Position numbers and translations under genes: made by a program
Assembly: GCA_022766795.1 (NCBI GenBank)
Contig: JALEPE010000082.1
Location: 1 to 51,522 of the forward strand
DNA: 51,522 bases
Reading direction: 5' to 3'
DNA from: Helicobacter sp.
GTDB lineage: Bacteria; Campylobacterota; Campylobacteria; Campylobacterales; Helicobacteraceae
Shown: positions 33,868-42,342 of the stretch, piece by piece
How the letters are laid out: each line of letters begins with the position of its first letter
How positions within the stretch are numbered: position 1 is the first letter of the stretch
Notes under the pieces: generated by a model
What the model was told of the DNA's origin: nothing
Seen by the model: the letters and a program-made list of their open reading frames with translations, nothing else
Database searches by the model: none

Positions 33868-34341
33868 TTAAAACACAATGGAATTGCTAAGCAATGGAAT
33901 TTTTAGTGTGGCGTTTAGTCCGATACTCTCAATGAGTTTTGCGCAAGTATCGCCATTGGCATTGCCACTTGTTTGTGTGGAGAATTCTAAAAATTGCACA
34001 TCTTTAGGTGTGGTTGGTATTGTGTCATTGGAATTTAGTAGTTTTACGCTAATGCAGGGGTTATGATTGGAATCTTGCAATTTGCTTTGGATTGTATAAT
34101 CACTTAGCGTCCAATTTGCATTACTTAGTGTGATTGCGCTTAAAAATGTCCCTTCGCCTTGTGCTAGAAAATATGCTGGAAAGGCTGTTTTTAAAGTATT
34201 AATATCACTCTTTAATGCGACAAGCTTCGCGTCATCACGACTTGCGGAAATTTTTGGAATCGCGACAGCCGCTAGTATGCCCAAAATTACTAGGATAAAA
34301 ACTAACTCAAGCATCGTGAAGGCTTTTTTGGAGTGGTGCAT
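33868..34341 (-). CDS. pseudopilin (prepilin-type N-terminal domain)
   Basis: A 157-aa protein starting MHHSKKAFTMLELVFILVIL, with a class III signal peptide cut before Phe, Glu at +5 (FTMLE) and a long hydrophobic helix ending AAVAIPKISASRDDAK. The globular part contains two cysteines and an acidic stretch. The start is chosen by AAGGA 7 nt upstream. It is the first of two tandem pseudopilin genes, located after rsmE. Confidence 0.88.
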   Translation of the reverse strand: MHHSKKAFTMLELVFILVILGILAAVAIPKISASRDDAKLVALKSDINTLKTAFPAYFLAQGEGTFLSAITLSNANWTLSDYTIQSKLQDSNHNPCISVKLLNSNDTIPTTPKDVQFLEFSTQTSGNANGDTCAKLIESIGLNATLKIPLLSNSIVF

Positions 34342-34402
34342 ACAAGATTCCTTTTTGATTCGCAATTCCAAGATTGTAGCTAGTTTTTGGAGGCTTGTAA
34401 AG

Positions 34403-35062
34403 CTATAAAAGCTTGCTTGTGATATAAATTGCAGCGGTTTCACTGCGTAAAATATTGCAATTTGGTGCGCTAAATATTATCTGTGTCTTTAATAAAGTGC
34501 GTTCTTTTTGGCTGAATCCTCCCTCTGCACCCAACATAATAGGCAGTGCGTTATGCGATTCTAAAGGTTCTGCTCCAAAGTCCATCACGGCAAATTTTGG
34601 GTATTTTTGTAACACAGCTTCAAGATTCGGTAAAATCTCTATTTTTAAACGCGTGGTGCGCCCGCACTGCTCGCAAGAATTTTCTAAAATACGTTCTATG
34701 CGCGCAATATCTAGTTTAAATTGCTTTTGTGAAAAATCTGCATAAAAAAATGTAATACACGCAAGGTTTAGTTCATTTAGATAAGGTAGAGTTTTTTCAA
34801 TAGACTTTGGATCAATCATCGCCCAAATCAAATGCCCTTTTGGTGAGAGTTGTGGTGTGATTTGTGTGGAATCCAATGTGAGAATTGCCTCTTTTTTATC
34901 AAGGTTTGTAATGGCGTAAAAGTATGCGTTGCAATCACGCAAATTACGTAGGGTTAGAGATTCTGATTTGCGCATTCTGCGCGCACGAAAAAGATGATGG
35001 TAAATGTCTCCGCTAAGCTTTAGCTGCGCTTCCCCAGCATTTTTGTGGTAGATAAACTGCAT
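34403..35062 (-). CDS. rsmE: 16S rRNA (uracil-1498-N3)-methyltransferase
   Basis: SPOUT-class enzyme that methylates U1498 of 16S rRNA. The 219-aa protein has the N-terminal PUA-like part (IYHHLFRARRMRKSESLTL) and the SAM-knot motif IMLGAEGGFSQKE with a closing LRSETAAIYI. Its start directly abuts the end of the membrane-protein gene. Confidence 0.93.
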   Translation of the reverse strand: MQFIYHKNAGEAQLKLSGDIYHHLFRARRMRKSESLTLRNLRDCNAYFYAITNLDKKEAILTLDSTQITPQLSPKGHLIWAMIDPKSIEKTLPYLNELNLACITFFYADFSQKQFKLDIARIERILENSCEQCGRTTRLKIEILPNLEAVLQKYPKFAVMDFGAEPLESHNALPIMLGAEGGFSQKERTLLKTQIIFSAPNCNILRSETAAIYITSKLL

Positions 35063-35473
35063 TTACACAACCCAAAACAATAGCAAAAGCATAAAAATAC
35101 TAAGATCAAGAATGTATTTTATTTTTGCAAATTTGAAAAATACTTCGCGTTTTGCAGAATCTGCTTCTACTAAAATGCGTTTTTGGAGGATATGCCGCCT
35201 AATTTCACCGCTTAAAATAACAAGCCATAGCACAAACATTAAAAGAATCTTGAATGTTAATATAAAGCCTAGCATTGCCCAAATTACAAATCCGCTAAAT
35301 GCACACGCACTTAGCAATGTATAATATGCAGGTGCGCTCATAGCAAGTGTGCGGAGTTTTTTAGTGTGTGATGGATTGATAACGAGCGCATAGAGATTCC
35401 AAAGTGGAGGAATAAACAAAGGGATAGATAATACAATGTGGATAAAAATTAATTCAGAACCAACAAATTCCAT
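35063..35473 (-). CDS. small four-helix membrane protein, function unknown
   Basis: A 136-aa integral membrane protein with about four helices. A histidine lies in the first (IFIHIVLSIPLF) and the third contains LGFILTFKILLMFVLWLVI, followed by the basic loop GEIRRHILQKR. The layout faintly recalls the HemJ/CopD group (His in helix 1, a Lys in helix 3), but I would not assign it. It lies 34 nt after tRNA-fMet with no terminator between, so it may be read from the tRNA promoter. Confidence 0.7.
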   Translation of the reverse strand: MEFVGSELIFIHIVLSIPLFIPPLWNLYALVINPSHTKKLRTLAMSAPAYYTLLSACAFSGFVIWAMLGFILTFKILLMFVLWLVILSGEIRRHILQKRILVEADSAKREVFFKFAKIKYILDLSIFMLLLLFWVV

Positions 35474-35507
35474 AAACTCAACTTTTTAGATTTTAATAAT
35501 CAAGAAT

Positions 35508-35584
<77 letters not shown>

Positions 35585-35633
35585 ATAAAACTAAATAAAA
35601 AGTGTTGAAAAACTCACGCAGTTTATTATGAAG

Positions 35634-35708
35634 TGGCTGGGGTACAAGGATTCGAACCTCGGAATGGTTGGACCAAAACCAACTGCCTTACCGCTTGGCG
35701 ATACCCCA
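35634..35708 (-). tRNA. tRNA-Gln (TTG anticodon)
   Basis: A 75-nt cloverleaf with acceptor TGGGGTA/TACCCCA, discriminator G and encoded CCA. The anticodon stem GTTGG/CCAAC encloses the loop TTTTGGT with anticodon TTG. The T loop is GGTTCGAATCC. It precedes tRNA-fMet by 49 nt on the same strand. Confidence 0.95.
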
Positions 35709-35725
35709 ATATTTTAAAAGCCGAA

Positions 35726-35754
35726 ATTATAGCTTTATTATTTGTGTTTGTCAA
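35726..35754 (-). promoter_or_regulatory. consensus sigma-70 promoter for the two tRNAs
   Basis: On the minus strand TTGACA (35749-35754) and TATAAT (35726-35731) are separated by exactly 17 nt, a full consensus. The -10 box is 17 nt before the tRNA-Gln 5' end. A -35 box this clear is unusual in this phylum and fits strong stable-RNA expression. Confidence 0.85.
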
Positions 35755-35787
35755 TATTTTATTAAGATTTATTTTGAAACTTTGCGA

Positions 35788-35793
35788 TATAAT
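35788..35793 (+). promoter_or_regulatory. -10 box for ribBA
   Basis: TATAAT preceded by GCGA, 47 nt before the ribBA start, divergent from the tRNA promoter. An ATTAAATATTTAAT palindrome follows in the leader. Confidence 0.5.
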
Positions 35794-35840
35794 TCAAACG
35801 CATTAATATTAAATATTTAATTTTAACTAAGGATATGGCT

Positions 35841-36872
35841 ATGAAAGAAGCGATTTTGCGCGTTGAAGAAGCGATAAGTGCTATTAAAAATGGTGAAATG
35901 ATTATTGTAATGGACGATGAGGATCGTGAGAACGAGGGCGATTTGGTAATGGCTGGAATCTTTAGCACGCCGGATAAAATCAATTTTATGGCACAAGAAG
36001 CGCGTGGGCTTATTTGTGTGTCTATTACAAAAGATATTGCGCAAGCACTAGATTTACCGCCAATGGTAAGTCAAAATAGTTCTAATCACGAAACCGCTTT
36101 TACGGTTTCTATTGATGCAAAAGAGGCAAAAACAGGAATCTCTGCATATGAGAGAGATTTAACCATTCAGCTAATGTGTAAGGCAAATACAAAGCCGGAA
36201 GATTTTGTGCGCCCAGGGCACATCTTTCCATTGATTGCAAAAGAGGGTGGAGTTTTAGAGCGTACAGGACATACAGAAGCGAGTGTAGATATTTGTCGTC
36301 TTGCTGGTTTAAAGCCCATTAGTGTGATTTGCGAGATTATGAAAAAAGATGGTTTAATGGCAAGGCGCGGGGATAAATTTTTAAGCGAATTTGCACAATT
36401 ACACCATTTAAAGATTTTATATGTTTCAGATTTGATTGAGTATCGTTTGCAATTTGAGCAACTAACGCGTCATATTGATACGCAAGAATGCAGGTTTTTG
36501 GGAATGGAATCCAAGAAGTTGCGGTTCTGCGATCATTTGGGTAGAGAGCATATCGTATTTTCTTTTGGTAAGTCCGTAATTCCATTTGTAAAGTTTCATA
36601 GTGTGCGTGATGATTTAGAATTGTTAGAGAATGAAAGTTTATTTAATAGCTTGATGGATTCTATTGTTAGATTAAAGGAAAATGGCGGATATTTAGTGTT
36701 TTTACGCACACAAAACAATAAAGACATCAAAGGTTTGGGGATTGGTGCGCAGATTCTAAAAGCACTTGGAATTGCAGATTTTAAATTATTAAGTAGTTCT
36801 AAAGCTAATGAGCTAGAATATGGCGCATTAAGTGGATTTAATTTAAGAATTCTAGAGTGCATTGAGGTTTAA
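35841..36872 (+). CDS. ribBA: 3,4-dihydroxy-2-butanone-4-phosphate synthase with degenerate GTP cyclohydrolase II domain
   Basis: The N-terminal domain (residues about 1-200) makes the four-carbon unit of riboflavin from ribulose 5-phosphate. It has IVMDDEDRENEGDLVMAG, GLICVSIT, TGISAYERDLTI, RPGHIFPLIAKEGGVLERTGHTEA and GLMARRGD, all intact. The C-terminal 140 residues occupy the place of GTP cyclohydrolase II but lack its zinc cysteines (the C-TGD and C-x-C motifs), so that activity is probably absent. This matches RibBA-like proteins with a dead second domain known from H. pylori. The start at 35841 has AAGGA 7 nt upstream; an ATG two codons earlier sits too close to it. Confidence 0.93.
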   Translation: MKEAILRVEEAISAIKNGEMIIVMDDEDRENEGDLVMAGIFSTPDKINFMAQEARGLICVSITKDIAQALDLPPMVSQNSSNHETAFTVSIDAKEAKTGISAYERDLTIQLMCKANTKPEDFVRPGHIFPLIAKEGGVLERTGHTEASVDICRLAGLKPISVICEIMKKDGLMARRGDKFLSEFAQLHHLKILYVSDLIEYRLQFEQLTRHIDTQECRFLGMESKKLRFCDHLGREHIVFSFGKSVIPFVKFHSVRDDLELLENESLFNSLMDSIVRLKENGGYLVFLRTQNNKDIKGLGIGAQILKALGIADFKLLSSSKANELEYGALSGFNLRILECIEV

Positions 36873-37402
36873 TGCGAGGCGATTTTATTAAAATGCTTTG
36901 TGGCTAAAGTTTTAATCTTATTAAAAATGACATCAAAATCCACTCCATAAGCGCGTGCATCGCCAATGGTGGTAAAAAAATTTGTATCTCCAATAAAACG
37001 CGGTAACAAATGTAAGTGGATATGCTCTGGAATTCCTGCTCCTCCCGCGCGCTCAATATTCATTCCCATATTGACACCACTTGCACCAAATTCTTTTAAA
37101 AGCGCGATTCCACTTTGGGCAAATGTTTGTAAATGTAGCCAAGTCGGCAAATCTAATAATTCTGGGGAATGCGTGTGTGTGTGGGGGATAATGAGAAAAT
37201 GTCCGGGCGTGTAGGGAAATTTATTCATCACACAAAAAATCTTATCATCGCGATAAAAGACACGGTTTGCTTCATCGGCTTGTGCAAAAGATTCTTGCGT
37301 ATTTAAGTGGAGATTAATGCCTTTTGCAATATCGCAAAATACACAAGAATCTTTTTTGTTGCCAAAATACTCGCTACGCCAAGGTGCATAGATATATTCC
37401 AT
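36869..37402 (-). CDS. HIT-family nucleotide hydrolase/transferase
   Basis: A 177-aa protein with the histidine triad HIHLHLLPR, an N-terminal zinc-type CVFCDI and YTPGHFLIIPHTH. HIT enzymes act on dinucleoside polyphosphates or nucleotide conjugates. The length and the opening MEYIYAPWRSEYF match the Ap4A-phosphorylase-like subgroup of actinobacteria and epsilonproteobacteria. It overlaps the ribBA end by 4 nt on the opposite strand. A (CA)5-like tract encodes THTH in the middle. Confidence 0.92.
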   Translation of the reverse strand: MEYIYAPWRSEYFGNKKDSCVFCDIAKGINLHLNTQESFAQADEANRVFYRDDKIFCVMNKFPYTPGHFLIIPHTHTHSPELLDLPTWLHLQTFAQSGIALLKEFGASGVNMGMNIERAGGAGIPEHIHLHLLPRFIGDTNFFTTIGDARAYGVDFDVIFNKIKTLATKHFNKIASH

Positions 37403-37412
37403 TTATGAATCC

Positions 37413-38879
37413 TTAAATATAGCTTGGTGCGTCATTTGCAAAGAGAATCAAATCCCCTCTATCTGTGGCGGATTTCAAAATATGTTCAATATGCTTTTTG
37501 TCTTTTAAAACAATTTTTTGCGCAGTGTAAATATATTTGCGTAGGAGGTTGGAATTTAATTCTCCTGTAATAATGGCTAAATCAAAAACTCTGTCAATGG
37601 CTTGCGCTAGTTTAATATTTGCCTCTTTGGAGCTTTCTACTAGCCCCGGTGTTACGATGATTTTCTTGCCCTGATGGAGCGAGGAAAGTCTAATAGCTTC
37701 TAACATACCATCAAGATTGCCATTATAACTATCATCAAGAATGATTTTTTCATTAACGATGATTTTATTTAGGCGATGGCTTATGGGTTCAAGTTTTTGT
37801 ACGCTTCTTATCAATGTCGCATTATTAATGCCTAAATCGCTTGCAACAGCAATCGCCGCACTGATATTAATCACATTAAATGCACCTAAAATACGTGTTT
37901 GGAATACGATCTTTTCTCTAGCAACTTCTAGGGTAAAATCCGTGCCTTTAAGTGTGGCGTTAATATTGCTTGAATTCTTAGGAAAATTTACAATAGGTGC
38001 ATTAACAAGTGATGGGTCGGGTTGGATATTTTCTTTATAAATATACGCTTTTTGTAGGCGTTTGCTCTCTAAAATTTCGTATTTAACGCTGTAAATATTT
38101 TCAATGGTTTTAAAATATTCAATATGTGCCTCACCAATTTTTCCCACAACAACAATTTGTGGGGCAAGTAATTCTACAATCTCTCTAATATCCCCACTTC
38201 CTCTAGCCCCAGCTTCTACGACATACACATCTGTAATGGGCGAAAGGTTTTGATTAATATCTGCGATGATTCCTGTGAGTGTATTGACGCTACGTGGAGT
38301 GGAATACACCTTAAAGCCATCTTGCAAGATTTGGGTTAGGAAGTTTTTGAGGCTTGTTTTGCCATAGCTTCCAGTAATTGCGATAATTGTTAAATTGGGC
38401 ATATTCTCCAGCTTGTCTTGCGCGAGTTTTTTATAACGATTTAGCAAAATCTTTTCTAAAAAAGAGGCAAGAGTGATAGAAATAAATAGTGGCAAAAGAT
38501 AGATAATTTGGGTAATAAAAGAATGCCCCTCAACCTTTAAAAGTAAAAGTTCATTAAACACGATAAAAACAATATAAATACCAAAGAATCGCAATATGCG
38601 ACCAGTTAAAACAAGTTTTTTGCTAAGGTTAAAAATCCACACACCTAGTGCTAAAAGATATACCAAAAGCCCAATGTAAAAATAAAGATTATCAGGAATA
38701 CAAATAAAGTAAATAATGGGCAATACAAAATATAAAAAATGCCATTTTTGCTTATGGTGTTTGAAAATAACGCGTGTAATTTTATAGTGATACCACTGCA
38801 GATTCACCATTGTATAGTAGCTTAACGCAATGAGGAAGAACCAACGTGTTGCCATTGTGAAAATATCAATATTTTGCAA
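37413..38879 (-). CDS. murF: UDP-N-acetylmuramoyl-tripeptide-D-alanyl-D-alanine ligase with N-terminal membrane domain
   Basis: MurF adds D-Ala-D-Ala to the peptidoglycan precursor. The ligase part starts after residue 160: IAITGSYGKTSLKNFL (P-loop), STPRSVNTLTGI, VVEAGARGSGDI, LDDSYNGNLDGM. The first 150 residues hold four to six hydrophobic helices, absent from most MurF proteins, that would place the enzyme at the inner membrane. It appears to start at a TTG with AAGGA 7 nt upstream. The neighbouring hydrolase, ddl and alr form a D-Ala branch cluster with it. Confidence 0.92.
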   Translation of the reverse strand: MQNIDIFTMATRWFFLIALSYYTMVNLQWYHYKITRVIFKHHKQKWHFLYFVLPIIYFICIPDNLYFYIGLLVYLLALGVWIFNLSKKLVLTGRILRFFGIYIVFIVFNELLLLKVEGHSFITQIIYLLPLFISITLASFLEKILLNRYKKLAQDKLENMPNLTIIAITGSYGKTSLKNFLTQILQDGFKVYSTPRSVNTLTGIIADINQNLSPITDVYVVEAGARGSGDIREIVELLAPQIVVVGKIGEAHIEYFKTIENIYSVKYEILESKRLQKAYIYKENIQPDPSLVNAPIVNFPKNSSNINATLKGTDFTLEVAREKIVFQTRILGAFNVINISAAIAVASDLGINNATLIRSVQKLEPISHRLNKIIVNEKIILDDSYNGNLDGMLEAIRLSSLHQGKKIIVTPGLVESSKEANIKLAQAIDRVFDLAIITGELNSNLLRKYIYTAQKIVLKDKKHIEHILKSATDRGDLILFANDAPSYI

Positions 38880-38933
38880 AAAAGAATCCTTTGCGTGAGA
38901 AAAATTGTGCTATTCTAGCAAAAAAAGTATAAA

Positions 38934-39665
38934 TTATTGTTTGAATAGTGTTTCAATTTTTGCTACTTGGTTTAAGAAAAAGAAATGATCGCCTTGCAAT
39001 GGAAAAAATTTAGAATTTAGAATGTAAGCGTGGATTGTCTCTCCGCTTTTTGGCGGTGTGGCTAAATCCTCCTTGCCCCAAAAAATATAACAAGGGTTTT
39101 TAAACTGCTTAAAAATAGGTGTAAAATCTTCATCTACGACATTTTTAAAGGTCTGATACATAATCTCGTCCATATTTTGCACATCTTTAGAACGTAAAAA
39201 GGACTTTGCGATTCCGCTTAAGGCAGGCACAAACTTATTTAAGGCTTTAGCAAAGGCAATTTTTGTGCGCACTTTTAGACTTTTTTGCGTAGGGATTCCA
39301 GCACTACTTAGTAGGATAAGTGTTTTAGGATTCAATAATGTAGCTACTTTTCCCCCAAAGCTATGTCCTAAAATTATAGAATCGTGAGCTTTAAGACAAA
39401 GGGATTCTAGCAAAAGATTTAAAATTTCTGCATAATCTTGTGTATGTAATGCAAAAGGTGGAATCTTAGAATCGCCAAAGCCCGGTAAATCAATATAATA
39501 ATGCGTAAAGGCTAAAAAATGCTTTTCAAAGGCTTGCTGCATTAGCCGTTTGTTAGCACCCCAGCCGTGTAGAATCACGAGTGCGGGTGCGCCTTTTACA
39601 TTTTCTTTAATGCTGTATGATAGCACAAAATCCTCACCCTTATAGGAAATAATTTTTTGTGCCAC
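38934..39665 (-). CDS. alpha/beta hydrolase
   Basis: A 243-aa serine hydrolase with an oxyanion segment ILHGWGANKRL, nucleophile Ser in LGHSFGGKVA and a C-terminal GDHFFF histidine. The substrate is unknown. It starts (GTG) inside the ddl stop, so it is coupled to ddl, and lies before murF. This conserved placement suggests a role near D-Ala-D-Ala metabolism, but that is inference. Confidence 0.88.
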   Translation of the reverse strand: MAQKIISYKGEDFVLSYSIKENVKGAPALVILHGWGANKRLMQQAFEKHFLAFTHYYIDLPGFGDSKIPPFALHTQDYAEILNLLLESLCLKAHDSIILGHSFGGKVATLLNPKTLILLSSAGIPTQKSLKVRTKIAFAKALNKFVPALSGIAKSFLRSKDVQNMDEIMYQTFKNVVDEDFTPIFKQFKNPCYIFWGKEDLATPPKSGETIHAYILNSKFFPLQGDHFFFLNQVAKIETLFKQ

Positions 39666-40699
39666 TATTTGCCTTTTGCAAATTGAATTTGGTTTAAAAG
39701 AGTGTAATTTGCTCTAATATCACTTGGTTTTGGCAGGGCTTTAGATAATTCTATTAAGGCACTTTCAAAGTCATTAAATAGGTAATTTGCTAAGCTTCCC
39801 GGGACGGGATTAATTTCATTTAAATAGCATTGGTTGTCTTTAACAAAAAAATCACAGCGGATAAGCGCGCCTTCAAAGAGGTTGCTATAAAGCTTTGTGA
39901 AATTTTCTTGCAAATCTAGTTTTAAATCTTCGCTGATTTCGGCTTCTTTCGCATTGTGTGTGCGCGAAAAATCCAAATATTTTTTATCAAAATCTAAAAA
40001 TTTATTTTTTTCTGGCTCTTCAATAAAAGAGAATCGCATTCCCTCTTTGCTTTTATAGCCCGCTAGATTATATTCTTTAATGCCAGCAATAAATGGTTCA
40101 ATAATCACCTTTTCATCATATTCAAAAGCGGAATCCAAAGCATATTGTAAATCCTCTTGTGATTCTACAATATTGATTCCAAGCGAGCTTCCAAGTCGCG
40201 CAGGCTTAATAATTACGGGATATTTCAAAGTTGGAATAGGGGAGTTGCGGTATAGCACTTGATAATCCAATGTTAAGACACCGCGACTTTTAGCGAAAAA
40301 TTTGCTAAATTCTTTATCGAAACTAAGCACGCACGCAGGATTTCTGGGTCCAATATAGGGAATCCCATAAAAATCAAGCATTGACGCAATGCTTCCGTCC
40401 TCTCCGTCTCCTCCGTGGATTAAATTTAGAATAATGGGAACATTAAGGGGCTTCTCACCTAAGAGAGTGCGTATGTAAAAGCCATCTTTTTTGGGATAGA
40501 TTTTTTGCGCCTTTAAATAGGCGTTGCTGCTAAAAAATTTAGATTGCATATTTTGAGTTGGAATGTAGTAAAAATTATGATTTACGTCTAAAAAAATAAA
40601 ATGTTTAAGATCTGGAAAAAGTTTTTTCAGTGCAATTGCGCTCACAATGCTAATTTCATGTTCATAAGACTTTCCGCCAAATAAAAGACAAAGATTCAC
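39665..40699 (-). CDS. ddl: D-alanine-D-alanine ligase
   Basis: Makes the D-Ala-D-Ala dipeptide used by MurF. The 344-aa ATP-grasp protein has LLFGGKSYEHEISIVSA, LIHGGDGEDGSIASMLDFYG, KPARLGSSLGI and LNEINPVPGSLANYL. The GTG start has AAGGA 6 nt upstream. It leads the ddl-hydrolase-murF run, with a TATGAT -10 candidate about 33 nt upstream. Confidence 0.96.
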   Translation of the reverse strand: MNLCLLFGGKSYEHEISIVSAIALKKLFPDLKHFIFLDVNHNFYYIPTQNMQSKFFSSNAYLKAQKIYPKKDGFYIRTLLGEKPLNVPIILNLIHGGDGEDGSIASMLDFYGIPYIGPRNPACVLSFDKEFSKFFAKSRGVLTLDYQVLYRNSPIPTLKYPVIIKPARLGSSLGINIVESQEDLQYALDSAFEYDEKVIIEPFIAGIKEYNLAGYKSKEGMRFSFIEEPEKNKFLDFDKKYLDFSRTHNAKEAEISEDLKLDLQENFTKLYSNLFEGALIRCDFFVKDNQCYLNEINPVPGSLANYLFNDFESALIELSKALPKPSDIRANYTLLNQIQFAKGK

Positions 40700-40782
40700 A
40701 ATATTTCCTTATATTAAAATTAATCTGAAATCATACCAAAAAGTTTAGAGAATTGTTACAAAAAATGGAATCTCTGTGAAAC

Positions 40783-41847
40783 TTACACAACAATGCGTGG
40801 AATATAGGCGTGTAAATGCGCTAAAATTTCATAAGGAATCGTATCAAATGCCTTTGCTAATGAGCGCACATCATTAAAGATACAGACTTTTGGCGCGTCT
40901 GTTAAAATACTAATGCAATCCATACTGGCACGCGGTAGGATTCTAAATCCTTCTGCGCTATGGAGTTGCATATTTTCACGCAGCCTAAAAAATCCATCAC
41001 CATAGCCAATATCATAAGTGGAAACTATGGAATCTTGCTCTAAAATACCCATTCCACTATAACCAATGTTTGAACCCTTTTTTAACTTTAAGGTGGAAAT
41101 TTTATTGGCAAAAAGTGCGGCAATGGGCTTTAGTGGTGGATTTTGAAAATCGCTACACAAATAGCCATAAAATGCGATTCCAACCCGATAAAGATCATCT
41201 TGTAATTCTTGTGGTAAATTGGCATCAAATTGACTAGCGCGCATTGCTCCTGATGAGCTTAAGGAGTGGAATCTTGGGCGCAGGATTCCATAATGTTGGC
41301 ATAATTTTAATGCTTCTTGTTTAATGGCTAAAAATTCCATATTTTGCGTGTAAAATGCACTATTTACATCATCTCCAAAACCATTGTGCGTAAAGATTCC
41401 TTTAAGGTGCAGATTCCGCTTTTTTATGAGGTCAAAAGCGGTATTTAAGTCTGTTTTGCTAATGCCATTGCGGTGCATTCCGCTATCAATCTTTAATTCA
41501 ATGCTAGTGTGTTGTGGATAATTTTGTAAAGATTCTAGGCTTGGAGCGCAAAAGTAGAGGTTTGGTGTTTTGAGCGCAGTTTTAAAATCGGGTGCATTTT
41601 GACTAGGATAAAGGATTGTAATAGTATTAAAAAGCGGCGCAATACTTAAAGCTTCTTGTGTATTTTTAACAAATGCAGTTTGGATATTTGCTTGTTTTGC
41701 TAGATTTGCAATTTCTAAGATTCCGTGTCCATAGGCATTGTCTTTTAAAACAATCGCAATTTTTTGTGGCTTATTAGGAGAGATTGTTTCTAAAATCGTA
41801 TGATAATTGTGAAAAAAATGTGAAGAATTAATTTCTAAGTAAGGCAT
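40783..41847 (-). CDS. alr: alanine racemase
   Basis: PLP enzyme that converts L-Ala to D-Ala for peptidoglycan. The 354-aa protein has the PLP lysine in AIVLKDNAYGHGI and the YSGMG and DIGYGDGF segments typical of Alr. The ATG at 41847 is preceded by GGGGG at 7 nt. That Shine-Dalgarno is also one arm of a hairpin at 41855-41869. Confidence 0.95.
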   Translation of the reverse strand: MPYLEINSSHFFHNYHTILETISPNKPQKIAIVLKDNAYGHGILEIANLAKQANIQTAFVKNTQEALSIAPLFNTITILYPSQNAPDFKTALKTPNLYFCAPSLESLQNYPQHTSIELKIDSGMHRNGISKTDLNTAFDLIKKRNLHLKGIFTHNGFGDDVNSAFYTQNMEFLAIKQEALKLCQHYGILRPRFHSLSSSGAMRASQFDANLPQELQDDLYRVGIAFYGYLCSDFQNPPLKPIAALFANKISTLKLKKGSNIGYSGMGILEQDSIVSTYDIGYGDGFFRLRENMQLHSAEGFRILPRASMDCISILTDAPKVCIFNDVRSLAKAFDTIPYEILAHLHAYIPRIVV

Positions 41848-41854
41848 AAACAAT

Positions 41855-41869
41855 CCCCCATAAAGGGGG
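41855..41869. terminator. GC hairpin after cytochrome c553, overlapping the alr Shine-Dalgarno
   Basis: CCCCC and GGGGG with loop ATAAA form a short stem 8 nt after the cytochrome stop. On the minus strand the second arm is the GGGGG that lies 7 nt before the alr ATG. It may act as a weak terminator for the cytochrome gene, as a shield over the alr ribosome-binding site, or both. Confidence 0.5.
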
Positions 41870-41877
41870 TTTAAAGA

Positions 41878-42195
41878 CTATTTAACAGCAGGAAGTTGAG
41901 AGATATAATCTGCTACTGCTTCAATGTCTGCATCTGTCAATTTAAAGTTTTTCATATTTGCATACATAATCGCTTTTGCCCCGCCATTATCAGCAGTCCC
42001 TGCTGCGTAACCTTTAAGTTGCTCTACAAGTCTAGCTTTATCCATTCCGGCAATTGTTACATTGCCTTTACTGCCCGGTGCTACTCTTTCACCTTTTGCT
42101 CCGTGGCACGCAATACATTTTTTGAAAATGTCTGCACCATCTGCTGCCATTAAACAGCCGCTTACTAATGCTAATCCTAATAAAATCTTTTTCAT
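41878..42195 (-). CDS. periplasmic cytochrome c553
   Basis: A 105-aa class I cytochrome c with a signal peptide (1-18, CLMAADG) and the heme site CIACHGAKGE. The axial methionine is probably in YANMKNFKLTDADIEAVADY. It carries electrons between the bc1 complex and the cbb3 oxidase or a peroxidase in microaerobes. The start has AAAGGAG 8 nt upstream and a TATGAT -10 box at 42235-42240. It is divergent from the two-component genes. Confidence 0.96.
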   Translation of the reverse strand: MKKILLGLALVSGCLMAADGADIFKKCIACHGAKGERVAPGSKGNVTIAGMDKARLVEQLKGYAAGTADNGGAKAIMYANMKNFKLTDADIEAVADYISQLPAVK

Positions 42196-42266
42196 ATCAA
42201 ACTCCTTTCTAAGTTGATGTAAATTGTCCTTGTAATCATAGAGATAATTACTTTAAAATCATTTTA

Positions 42267-42301
42267 AATTTTAAAAACTTTTCATAGAAGTTTTTAAAAT
42301 T
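42267..42301. promoter_or_regulatory. 35-bp perfect inverted repeat between cytochrome c553 and the two-component genes
   Basis: AATTTTAAAAACTT and its exact complement AAGTTTTTAAAATT are separated by 7 nt (TTCATAG). It ends 5 bp before a TAAAAT -10 box (42307-42312) for the kinase gene, so it covers that -35 region. On the other side it starts 26 bp upstream of the cytochrome -10. No gene ends here, so it is not a terminator. An operator is the simplest reading. Confidence 0.6.
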
Positions 42302-42342
42302 AATGTTAAAATTCCGCGCATTACTCTTAAAGAGGAAAAGCT

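Noticed and set aside
37174..37192. (GT)n tract in the HIT-family gene as a phase-variation switch
   Set aside because: Only about five and a half repeats, and the gene is intact; too short to be a convincing contingency locus.
40746..40782. Terminator after alr
   Set aside because: AGAGA/TCTCT pairing is short and imperfect, with no clear tail.
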